Shown here one piece after another: positions 15,842 to 22,630 of a DNA stretch of 32,046 bases. A model generated the notes under the pieces. It was not told where the DNA came from. It did no database searches and worked only from the letters and a program-made list of their open reading frames with translations. Position 1 is the first letter of the stretch. Each line of letters begins with the position of its first letter. This stretch comes from Cytobacillus firmus (GTDB lineage: Bacteria; Bacillota; Bacilli; Bacillales; Cytobacillaceae), in contig NZ_JAMBOJ010000058.1 in NCBI RefSeq assembly GCF_023715565.1, forward strand, positions 1 through 32,046, written 5' to 3'. The translations under genes were made by a program, and so were the position numbers.

Positions 15842-17184
15842 CGAAGCTCACCTTCTTTCTCAAGCTCACGGTCAGCCAATTCCTGCTCAACGGGATTTTT
15901 GCGGAACATTCTGGTGAGGACAATGAAACTTCCGATTCCCAGTACGAGATATAAGCCTGCAAACACCAGAAGCATAAGGTCTACCTGTCCGCTTGATGTG
16001 GCGGCTTCTTCAGTACGCATAATTCCCCGGAGAATCCATGGCTGCCGGCCTACTTCCGCAAGCCACCATCCTGCTTCAATCGCAATGATCGATAATGGCC
16101 CGCCAAGAACGATTAGCCAGCGGAACCATTTAGCCGAAACAAAGCGCATTTTAAACCAGGTACCCAGAACATAGAAGAGTGATAGTGCCGTCAACCACAT
16201 CCCAATGGTAACCATAAGGTCAAATAAATAATGAATATAAAGCGGAGGAATTTCATCTTCCGGGAATTGATCAAGTCCGATTACCTCAGCATTCGGATTG
16301 CTGTGCGCAAGAATGCTGAGTGCATATGGAATCTTAATGGCATACTTCACTTCACCGTCATCAAGAACACCATATAGCATTAACGGCGCTCCTTCTTCTG
16401 TTTCAAAATGCCACTCAGCGGCAGCCAGTTTTTCAGGCTGGTATTCTGCAAGGTATTTTCCCGAGAAGTCACCAATTACCGCTGTAGCGATTGAGAAAAT
16501 CAATCCGATTTTCATTGTAAGCATTAATGCCTTCTTATGATAAATATGATTCGATCCTTTTAAAAGACGATAAGCACCTATTGATGCCAGAACAAACGCT
16601 GATGTCATATAGGCAGTTGAAAGCACATGCGCAACCTTTGTCGGCATGGCAGGAGTGAACATCGCCAGTACCGGGTTAACATTTACAAGCTGCCCATTCA
16701 CAATATCAAATCCCTGCGGAGCGTTCATAAATGCATTTACAATTGTAATGAAAATAGCTGAGAATGATGCCCCAATTGCGACCGGGATTAATAAAAGCAA
16801 ATGCTTCTTCTGATTCTCAAACCGATCCCAAGTATAGAGATAGATCCCGAGAAAAATTGCTTCAAAGAAAAAAGCAAATGTCTCCATAAACAGAGGAAGC
16901 GCAATGACATTTCCTGCAAGTTCCATAAAGTTTGGCCATAGCAAAGACAGCTGCAGGCCGATGGCAGTGCCGGTAACAACTCCGACAGCCACGGTAATGA
17001 CAAAACCGCGCGTCCACCTTCTGGCGAGCAGAATATAATGTTCATCCTGCTTTTTGATTCCTACCCACTGCGCTATCATAATCATGAGCGGGATGCCGAC
17101 ACCAATGGTTGCGTAAATGATATGAAAGGATAATGTCAGCTCTGTTAAGACACGGCTGAAAAAAACTGATTCTTCATTTCCCAT
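15838..17184 (-). CDS. cydA: cytochrome d ubiquinol oxidase subunit I
   Basis: 448 residues, the size of the short Q-loop CydA of Bacillus and Geobacillus. Helix 1 carries the heme ligand His21 (SFHIIYATIG); KVAHVLSTAYMTSAF near 184 carries the second His; the Met ligand lies in DLMVTIGMW near 325; and EVGRQPWILRGIMRT marks the conserved loop before the last helices. The quinol-binding Q loop (about 240-310, DFSGKYLAEYQPEKLAAAEW) lacks the long insert of the E. coli type. It is the catalytic subunit of the bd-type terminal oxidase in the cytoplasmic membrane. ATG 17184 follows AAAAGGAGAAT. An 18-base gap separates it from a 31-codon membrane ORF. Confidence 0.96.
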   Translation of the reverse strand: MGNEESVFFSRVLTELTLSFHIIYATIGVGIPLMIMIAQWVGIKKQDEHYILLARRWTRGFVITVAVGVVTGTAIGLQLSLLWPNFMELAGNVIALPLFMETFAFFFEAIFLGIYLYTWDRFENQKKHLLLLIPVAIGASFSAIFITIVNAFMNAPQGFDIVNGQLVNVNPVLAMFTPAMPTKVAHVLSTAYMTSAFVLASIGAYRLLKGSNHIYHKKALMLTMKIGLIFSIATAVIGDFSGKYLAEYQPEKLAAAEWHFETEEGAPLMLYGVLDDGEVKYAIKIPYALSILAHSNPNAEVIGLDQFPEDEIPPLYIHYLFDLMVTIGMWLTALSLFYVLGTWFKMRFVSAKWFRWLIVLGGPLSIIAIEAGWWLAEVGRQPWILRGIMRTEEAATSSGQVDLMLLVFAGLYLVLGIGSFIVLTRMFRKNPVEQELADRELEKEGELR

Positions 17185-17202
17185 TTAAACATTCTCCTTT
17201 TC

Positions 17203-17298
17203 CTATCCTGCAAAAATACGTCCGATAAAAGAAAGTCCCATAATAATAGCCACTGTAAAAGCAAGCCACATCAAAATACGTTCCTGTTTTTTATACAT
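17203..17298 (-). CDS. 31-residue single-helix membrane protein upstream of cydA
   Basis: ATG 17298 has AGGAGTGAGTGA directly upstream, an excellent ribosome binding site, and the ORF stops 18 bases before cydA. The peptide begins MYKKQERILMWLAFTVAI, continues with a hydrophobic stretch rich in I, M, G and F and ends IGRIFAG. That is a positively charged cytoplasmic start and one membrane helix at about residues 9-27. It resembles in size the small accessory subunits of bd oxidases (CydX, CydS, CydH), but its sequence does not look like CydS, which is encoded separately at the other end of this operon. Function as an additional oxidase subunit or a leader peptide is inference. Confidence 0.65.
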   Translation of the reverse strand: MYKKQERILMWLAFTVAIIMGLSFIGRIFAG

Positions 17299-17338
17299 TC
17301 ACTCACTCCTATTGAATGCTCACTACATCACATTATTC

Positions 17339-17362
17339 CACAGCTCCAGCCTAAAAGCTGTG
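17339..17362 (-). repeat. hairpin in the cyd operon leader
   Basis: CACAGCT (complement 17356-17362), a ten-base loop and AGCTGTG (complement 17339-17345), about 40 bases before the 31-codon ORF. No T run follows, so it is not a simple terminator. It may be an operator or a transcript-stability structure. Confidence 0.4.
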
Positions 17363-17491
17363 ACACTAAAAAGACATTTATATGAGGAATATGTGAAACT
17401 ATGTAATTCCCTTTACAGCTTCCTATTCCCTTAGGAGCATCATTTAAAACGAATAGGACATTGGAATTTGCCAATGCCAAGTTTCAGCAGA

Positions 17492-18502
17492 TTATTTTTC
17501 TAACTTGTAGAATGACTTCCTATCTTCAGATTCCGGCGGATTCTCCATCCAGCCTCTTGCAATCAACAATTTTAAACCTTCACTTCCATACTTCAAAATC
17601 TCGCCAATAAATAATGTATACTGGACGCCTAAATCCTTGCGAATAGATACAGATAGCGCAGTTGCAAGTGCCGGAATTGCAACCTGATTGGAAGCAGAAA
17701 TGATAAACAGCAACAACTTCTCAGAAAAAGGAGACACTCTTGATGCAGTTACCTCCAGGGAAACCGGGTAAATTACAAATCTATTGTCTTCTTTTAGAAA
17801 TTTATTAAAAGTTTCTATTTGCCTTTCGGTCAGCTTTTTTCCTTTTAACAAATACTCTTTAACTTCTCTGTCTTTAGTTACTTGAATCAATCCAATAAGA
17901 AGCACAAGCCCTATACTGTTCCGTTCAATTGAAAAAAACAATTCACTCAACTCCATTGTATTTAACGGGCGTCCATTTCCAAACCAGCTGCTCAGGAGAG
18001 AAGGTTCATTCTTTTTAAATTCCACTGAATCCGGATACTCCATTTTGGGAGGGCGGTCATAAATCCCTTTTTCCAGCATTAGCGATAAGGACTTCTTATA
18101 CAGCTCAATGGTCTTGCGCAAGCAGCCATCATATAATTCTACAATATCTGCCCTTGCGACTTTCGTAAGAGCATTGGAATAAAAGTCAATAATCATCTGT
18201 CCGCCCCTGTAAACAAAGCTTAGGGCAAATAATTCCGTATAAAGAGGAGGAGCATTCAAGTTTACATCTTCGTCACCAAATCCCTTGGGCAAAGGGAATT
18301 TTTCTTCCGCAAATATTTTTTTAATATTTTTATTAGAGGAAACCGCCAGGCTCATCGCTTCCTTAAGATTTGCCTTAATATGCTTATCCTCCACATACTG
18401 CATGAAATGTTTATAGAAACAAATCATGGCTGAGTTTTGTGTATATGTAGCCCATAATGCCGATATCTCTGCGGTTGTTAGTTTTACTTTTTTTCTGTCC
18501 AT
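17492..18502 (-). CDS. DUF3231 family protein
   Basis: 336 residues made of two similar helical halves, each starting with the family pattern: KLTTAEISALWATYTQNSAM at about 7-26 and PLNTMELSELFFSIERNSIG at about 179-198. This matches DUF3231, a Bacillus group of double four-helix-bundle proteins related in fold to coat protein CotF-type ferritin-like domains. The biochemical role is unknown; the family is frequent in spore formers and some members are sporulation-linked. No signal peptide; late segments such as LLLFIISASNQVAIPALATAL are moderately hydrophobic. A weak inverted repeat (CATTGG/CCAATG, 17459-17476) follows the stop. Confidence 0.85.
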   Translation of the reverse strand: MDRKKVKLTTAEISALWATYTQNSAMICFYKHFMQYVEDKHIKANLKEAMSLAVSSNKNIKKIFAEEKFPLPKGFGDEDVNLNAPPLYTELFALSFVYRGGQMIIDFYSNALTKVARADIVELYDGCLRKTIELYKKSLSLMLEKGIYDRPPKMEYPDSVEFKKNEPSLLSSWFGNGRPLNTMELSELFFSIERNSIGLVLLIGLIQVTKDREVKEYLLKGKKLTERQIETFNKFLKEDNRFVIYPVSLEVTASRVSPFSEKLLLFIISASNQVAIPALATALSVSIRKDLGVQYTLFIGEILKYGSEGLKLLIARGWMENPPESEDRKSFYKLEK

Positions 18503-18565
18503 TGAAACGCTCCTGTTTTTCTTATTAATCTGTTCAAACCGTTCAAGTTTATTCTATTTTTACCA

Positions 18566-18594
18566 ATAAAAATCCCGGTGCATACACACCGGGA
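18566..18594 (-). terminator. intrinsic terminator after the SDR gene
   Basis: Minus strand CCCGGTG, a six-base loop and CACCGGG, followed by ATTTTTATT; it lies 6 bases beyond the stop codon at 18600. Confidence 0.85.
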
Positions 18595-18599
18595 AAGAG

Positions 18600-19244
18600 T
18601 TATATTTTTTGCACTGCCATTTCTGGATCTTCATCGCCTGATACCAGGTCGAATGCCCGCTTATAGGTGTTTTCCTTATCCAGCACAGCATTAATGGTTT
18701 TAGCTACATCTTCACGGGGAATGAAGCCCCGCTCCAAATTTTCCGCTGCTTTAATTTTGCCTGTTCCCGGATCATTTGTCAGGCCGCCCGGGCGTACGAT
18801 TGTGTAGTTTAAGCTGCTGTTTTCCAACATTCTGTCGGCATAATGCTTTGCTGCGTAATAAGGTTTGATTGCTTCACTCCACTTATCGCGATTATTTGCC
18901 TGGATAGCGCTGACCATAACGAACCGGTCCACCCCGGCCTTTTCTGCTGCTTCAATTGTTTTTACGGCTCCGTCCAGGTCAATCAGCAGAGTTTTGTCAT
19001 ACCCGGTACTTCCGCCTGAACCTGCTGTAAAAACAACCGCATCACAGCCTTTGGCTGCTTCAGTCAATTCCTCAACTGATCCTTCAAGGCTTGCTAATGC
19101 AGTTTCCACTCCCATTTCTTCAAACTGGCTGACCTGCTGTTCTTTTCTGACCATAGCTCTTGCTGTATGTTTATCCTCTTCCTTTATCAGCTTGACAAGA
19201 TGCTTTCCAATTTGCCCGTTTGCTCCGACGATAAGAACCTTCAT
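18600..19244 (-). CDS. yhfK: NAD(P)-binding SDR, YhfK-like
   Basis: 214 residues from ATG 19244, the length of B. subtilis YhfK. I preferred this start to a longer frame (19304) because the Rossmann strand begins at once (MKVLIVGANGQIGKHLVKLI, glycine motif GANGQIG at about 7-13) and a purine-rich site with AGG precedes it. An atypical SDR (SDR_a5 type): later motifs are VVFTAGSGGSTG, the YYAAKHYAD segment (YxxxK) near 132, and YTIVRPGGLTNDPGTG. It should bind NAD(P)H; the substrate is not known. Single-gene unit with a clean terminator. Confidence 0.85.
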   Translation of the reverse strand: MKVLIVGANGQIGKHLVKLIKEEDKHTARAMVRKEQQVSQFEEMGVETALASLEGSVEELTEAAKGCDAVVFTAGSGGSTGYDKTLLIDLDGAVKTIEAAEKAGVDRFVMVSAIQANNRDKWSEAIKPYYAAKHYADRMLENSSLNYTIVRPGGLTNDPGTGKIKAAENLERGFIPREDVAKTINAVLDKENTYKRAFDLVSGDEDPEMAVQKI

Positions 19245-19313
19245 GGATACCTGCCCCTTTCTTTTTATGGACTTTATTATTTCATAAGAACAATGTGTCA
19301 CCAAATGAACTGT

Positions 19314-19928
19314 TTAAGAACCTATTCGAACAATTCGCCTTTTATATAGAGCCGCAATTGTATTCATAATTAATACCGGAATCTTCTTTGGAAAATATCT
19401 TCTTCTGTAAAATTTATAGAATGCATGCTTCAAGTCATCCCACTGTGTACAATTCTTCGTTTGCTTAAATCGGGCAACATCAATAATTTTAATTTGCCCA
19501 TCCTTTGTAAGAATAATGTTTCGAAGGTGAATATCCGAGGGGTTTAGCCCGCTTTCCTTCGCCAGTTTTAAGGCTTCATCAATTTGTCTTATTGTCTCCT
19601 CCTTTATCGGTACCCCGTGCGCAAGACAATCAAACAGAGTCAGCCCCTGTACATAATCAATGACAATATAGTTATCTCCAGAGTCATATAAAGAAGGGTA
19701 GTATGGATGGTCAGGCAATGCCCTGTAAATCTCCGCTTCCTCCCAGGCAATTCTTTTAAATTCCGAAAAAAAGACTTTTAATACAAGATTGGTTTCTTTA
19801 ATCCTAAAAGCAAAGGCGCTTCTCCCTGCCCCAATAAATCCCAGGCTGTCGTCCTTTTCAAGAAGTCTGGTCCAATTAAGACTTCTTGAAAATTTCACAC
19901 TATCTGCAAGCTGTTGATACAGTTTCAT
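19314..19928 (-). CDS. small protein kinase-fold protein (YrzF/RIO-like)
   Basis: 204 residues. A compact kinase domain is visible: glycine loop FIGAGRSAFAF at about 31-41, ATP-binding Lys in VLKVFF near 51, Glu in WEEAEIYRAL near 64, catalytic loop SDIHLRNIIL near 132-141 with Asp and Asn retained (HRD changed to PSD), and the metal-binding Asp in KIIDVARF. So the catalytic residues are present although DFG reads DVA. The basic C-terminus (FYRRRYFPKK, LYKRRIVRIGS) lacks the large lobe helices of Ser/Thr kinases. B. subtilis has related small kinases of unknown target such as YrzF. GGGAGG precedes ATG 19928. It is the first gene downstream of the Mn2+ riboswitch and its two terminators. Confidence 0.83.
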   Translation of the reverse strand: MKLYQQLADSVKFSRSLNWTRLLEKDDSLGFIGAGRSAFAFRIKETNLVLKVFFSEFKRIAWEEAEIYRALPDHPYYPSLYDSGDNYIVIDYVQGLTLFDCLAHGVPIKEETIRQIDEALKLAKESGLNPSDIHLRNIILTKDGQIKIIDVARFKQTKNCTQWDDLKHAFYKFYRRRYFPKKIPVLIMNTIAALYKRRIVRIGS

Positions 19929-19957
19929 TTTTAAACCTCCCTGTTCCAGACTCTCCT

Positions 19958-19999
19958 AAAAAAACAAAAGGCACTGAGCCATTTATTGGTCTCAGCGCC
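19958..19999 (-). terminator. second terminator (T2) before the kinase-like gene
   Basis: Minus strand GGCGCTGAG (complement 19991-19999), a 12-base loop ACCAATAAATGG and CTCAGTGCC (complement 19970-19978), followed by TTTTGTTTTTTT. It begins only about two bases after T1 ends. Confidence 0.85.
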
Positions 20000-20000
20000 T

Positions 20001-20042
20001 AAAAAACAAAAGAGACCTTACCAAATAAATGGTAAAGGTCTC
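20001..20042 (-). terminator. riboswitch expression-platform terminator (T1)
   Basis: Minus strand GAGACCTTTACC pairs with GGTAAGGTCTC (one bulged T) around an ATTTATTT loop and is followed by TTTTGTTTTTT. The 5' arm GAGACC is also the last conserved part of the upstream aptamer, so binding and termination can compete. Confidence 0.85.
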
Positions 20043-20128
20043 GCAAGCAACATCTGTTGCCAGTAAAGCCGGAGATTTAACATCCCGTATTGACGACTCT
20101 ACTTGAAAGCTACTCCCCTTTAGGAAGA
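20035..20128 (-). ncRNA. yybP-ykoY (Mn2+) riboswitch aptamer
   Basis: The minus strand carries the hallmark GGGGAGTAGC (complement 20109-20118) near its 5' end, then GTCGTCAATACGGGAT, TCTCCGGCTTTACTGGCAAC and the closing TTGCTTGCGAGACCTTTACC. These are the conserved loop segments of the yybP-ykoY family, which binds Mn2+ and turns on exporters such as MntP, YkoY/TerC and P-type ATPases. A matching promoter lies 27 bases upstream and a terminator directly follows, so it is a transcriptional ON switch by architecture. No exporter follows: the next gene is the kinase-like ORF. Boundaries are approximate. Confidence 0.82.
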
Positions 20129-20135
20129 ATCCGAA

Positions 20136-20575
20136 CTATTTTGTTAGCATAATTATATGTTTTATTCCTGCATTAGTCAAATGAATCGGCCGCAGGAACC
20201 CCATAATAGAGTTTGAAAGCAATCGGAAGATCCTGTGAAAAGGGACCAAGGAAATGTTTATCTCCCCCTGCACAGGAAGAATGATATGGCTTCTTTCCCT
20301 ATCGATGGATATTTTCGTGCCTGCGTCCAGTCTGATTATATAGTTATAATCGCTTGATAAAACAACTACTCCCAGACAACCACCTTCTTTAAACACATAA
20401 TCATCCGGCTGCATATCCCATATAACTGTATATTCACGGTTCGTGTAAGCCCGTAAGATCTATCCTTTACTGTGAAGAATTTGAGGACGATCCATCCTCT
20501 TGTAACAAATTCCGGCTTTACAACCCCATATTTAATTGATAGGGCTGATACCCCTGGCGCAATCACTGCTGACAA
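20136..20575 (-). pseudogene. frame-disrupted ORF, unknown family
   Basis: Two minus-strand reading frames join end to end. From 20575 (TTG) one reads APGVSALSIKYGVVKPEF then GWIVLKFFTVKDRSYGLTR and loses sense near 20440. The other frame opens after TAG at about 20457 and reads YTVIWDMQPDDYVFKEGGCL, then VVVLSSDYNYIIRLDAGTK and ends at 20136. Together they would give about 145 residues, so a single-base frameshift near 20440-20455 is likely. The hydrophobic, beta-rich sequence is not one I recognise. The 3' end overlaps the promoter of the riboswitch, which also suggests the gene is no longer under selection. A sequencing error cannot be excluded. Confidence 0.45.
20152..20180 (-). promoter_or_regulatory. 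sigma-A promoter of the Mn2+ riboswitch transcript
   Basis: Minus strand TTGACT (complement 20175-20180), 17-base spacer, TATAAT (complement 20152-20157). Start of transcription near 20145, about 27 bases before the conserved GGGGAGTAGC. Confidence 0.85.
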
Positions 20576-20799
20576 ACCACCGGAGTCCTTCTAAAGTCAT
20601 GTAAAAAGATATATACATCCCCTTATACGGTACTTTACATCTATCATTTTCTTGAAATCCCAAAAGTTAATATATACCTTTTTTCCCACAATTAATAAAT
20701 CTGCTAGGAGAATCGATTCGTTTTACTCTTTATTGAAAGGAAGCAGAGTTGTGTAAGCGAATACATATAGCTGGACTACTAGTCGAGGGGGAATTAAAG

Positions 20800-22158
20800 A
20801 TGAAAGTTGGAAAGAAAGCTTCTGCTGTCATGCTTGCAGCAGTACTGTCAGCTTCAAGTTTGTATGGAGTGCCTGTACAATTTGTACCGACTGCTGAAGC
20901 AGCACAAAACCAGACAGAAAATCCTGGCTCAAAAGCGTTTGATCAGAAGGTTATCGCAAGGATAGATGCAGCTCGCATGATGGAGGATGTCAGGTATTTA
21001 TCAGAAACCATCGGGCCTCGGGTTGCAGGAACTGATGCAGAAACAGAAGCCGCAAATTTCATTCGCAAACGCCTTCAGTCATATGGCTACACAGTGGAAA
21101 CACAAGAATTCAACATTCCTGATATAATGGCTGGAGGTTTGCACACCAGTGATTTGAAGGAGGTTCTTGTAACCATTCCGTCCGGGTCGGGATCGACGCC
21201 TGAAGAAGGAATTATCTCAGAAATCTATGATGCCGGATTAGGCAGGGCAGCTGATTTCACAGAGGAAGCAACAGGAAAAATAGCACTTATTTCACGCGGT
21301 GACATTACGTTCTCTGAAAAAGTTTTAAATGCTGTAAATGCCGGTGCTGCAGGGGTCCTTATTTACGATAATGTGGATCAGCCAGCCCCTATGAATCCCT
21401 CAATCGGAGGCCCATATAATATTCCTATAGGAAGCATAACTAAAGCAAGCGGAGAAGCACTTCTTCAAGATATTGCGGCACAAAACAAAAAAGTAACCCT
21501 TACTGTAAAAAGATTTCAAAACATTAAATCGCAAAACATTATTGCCACCAAGAACCCTAAGCCTCATAAAGGCGGGGAAGCTGATATAGTCCACATTTCT
21601 GCGCATTTCGATAGTGTCCCATTTGCTCCAGGGGCAAGCGATAATGCTTCAGGTACTGCTGTTGCCCTTGAGCTGGCGAGAGTTCTGAAAAGTTATCCTG
21701 CTGACAAAGAATTACGATTTGCATTTGTAGGTGCAGAAGAAATCGGCCTTCTTGGTTCTCAGTATTATGTCAGCCAGCTGACCGGAAATGAAATAGAGCG
21801 GAGCATAGCAAACTTCAATATGGATATGGTAGGTACAGCATGGGAAAATGCAACTGCGATTTACATGAATACCCTGGATGGACAGGCAAATATTGCAACA
21901 GAAACCGCTCTTGCCACTGCAGAGCGTATTGGCACACCATCTGAATTAGTACTTTATCAACGGGGTGCATCCGACCATGTTTCTTTTCACGATGCAGGGA
22001 TCCCGGCTGTTAACTTTATCAGGCGGGAGCCTGTCACAGCGAATCTTGAGCCGTATTACCATACACCGCTGGATTCCATCGAGCACATAAGTGCCGAGCG
22101 GATGAAAGAAGCCGGGAATCTAATAGGCGCTTCAGTTTACAGCTTAATTCGAAAATAG
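20800..22158 (+). CDS. ywaD: secreted M28 family aminopeptidase with PA domain
   Basis: 452 residues from ATG 20800 (GAGGGGG 9 bases upstream), close to B. subtilis YwaD. A signal peptide occupies about 1-33: KKASAVMLAAVLSASSLYG and a likely cut after AEA. Residues about 125-240 form a protease-associated domain inserted in the peptidase. The M28 zinc ligands are all present: HFDSVPF (His, then Asp in GASDNASGTA), EE in VGAEEIGLLGS, Asp in NMDMVG and the final His in YYHTPLDSIEHI. A secreted or wall-bound double-zinc aminopeptidase that trims peptides outside the cell. Single-gene unit ending in a clear terminator. Confidence 0.92.
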   Translation: MKVGKKASAVMLAAVLSASSLYGVPVQFVPTAEAAQNQTENPGSKAFDQKVIARIDAARMMEDVRYLSETIGPRVAGTDAETEAANFIRKRLQSYGYTVETQEFNIPDIMAGGLHTSDLKEVLVTIPSGSGSTPEEGIISEIYDAGLGRAADFTEEATGKIALISRGDITFSEKVLNAVNAGAAGVLIYDNVDQPAPMNPSIGGPYNIPIGSITKASGEALLQDIAAQNKKVTLTVKRFQNIKSQNIIATKNPKPHKGGEADIVHISAHFDSVPFAPGASDNASGTAVALELARVLKSYPADKELRFAFVGAEEIGLLGSQYYVSQLTGNEIERSIANFNMDMVGTAWENATAIYMNTLDGQANIATETALATAERIGTPSELVLYQRGASDHVSFHDAGIPAVNFIRREPVTANLEPYYHTPLDSIEHISAERMKEAGNLIGASVYSLIRK

Positions 22159-22171
22159 AATTGCCTCTATG

Positions 22172-22208
22172 AAATCCTCGGAAATACCACGAGGATTTTT
22201 TTGTTTTT
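22172..22208 (+). terminator. intrinsic terminator after ywaD
   Basis: ATCCTCG, a nine-base loop and CGAGGAT followed by TTTTTTTGTTTTTT. Confidence 0.85.
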
Positions 22209-22332
22209 TACTTACCAGCAATTTATTAACGCCAATGAGTTTCCATGCAAAATACAAGGGTACACTAAACCCATTCTAAATTTCATGTTTAATATTTAGA
22301 CGTTTTAACCGTTTAAATTGTAAAGAATTCGG

Positions 22333-22349
22333 GTAACATAATTGTAACA
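22333..22349 (+). repeat. direct repeat GTAACA spaced by 11 bases
   Basis: GTAACA at 22333-22338 and 22344-22349, separated by TAATT, upstream of the small ORF and the K+ channel gene. The 11-base period is that of tandem binding sites for response regulators such as PhoP (TTAACA repeats). Only two copies are seen, so the assignment is weak. Confidence 0.3.
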
Positions 22350-22408
22350 TGAAAATAAAATAACTAACTGCCTGTTAGTCCTTTATAGCCCTAAAGGAGG
22401 GAGTCATC

Positions 22409-22558
22409 ATGGATTTTGAACACGAGGCTGTCATACTAAAGAGAGAACTCTCCCTTCTCATGGATGAATATGAAAGGTGCGAGATTGACGACGTGAAGAA
22501 TGAAATATCAAAGGATATACAACTGCTGAGCCGTGCAATAGACGATATACTTAATTAA
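22409..22558 (+). CDS. 49-residue acidic helical protein upstream of yugO
   Basis: A short ORF with an excellent AAAGGAGGGAG site 6 bases before ATG 22409, ending 72 bases before the channel gene. The product is helical and acidic: LKRELSLLMDEYERCEIDD at about 10-28 and QLLSRAIDDILN at the end. Two readings are possible. The LSRAIDDIL end recalls Spo0E-type aspartyl phosphatases (LSQxLDxLL), but the spacing to the first helix is longer than usual. Its place just before a YugO channel recalls B. subtilis mstX (Mistic), and YERCEID resembles Mistic's YNESEID; Mistic is however twice as long. I cannot choose between them. Confidence 0.7.
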   Translation: MDFEHEAVILKRELSLLMDEYERCEIDDVKNEISKDIQLLSRAIDDILN

Positions 22559-22630
22559 GTATATACGTGGCAGGGCTTTTTTTATATTTAAATAACATAC
22601 ACACATGGTTTTTATTAGGAGTGATGTTTT

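Noticed and set aside
17377..17406. Possible Rex or ResD sites and a promoter upstream of the cyd operon
   Set aside because: Only half-site-like TTTCACA and a poor -35 box are visible; not enough to call a regulator site.
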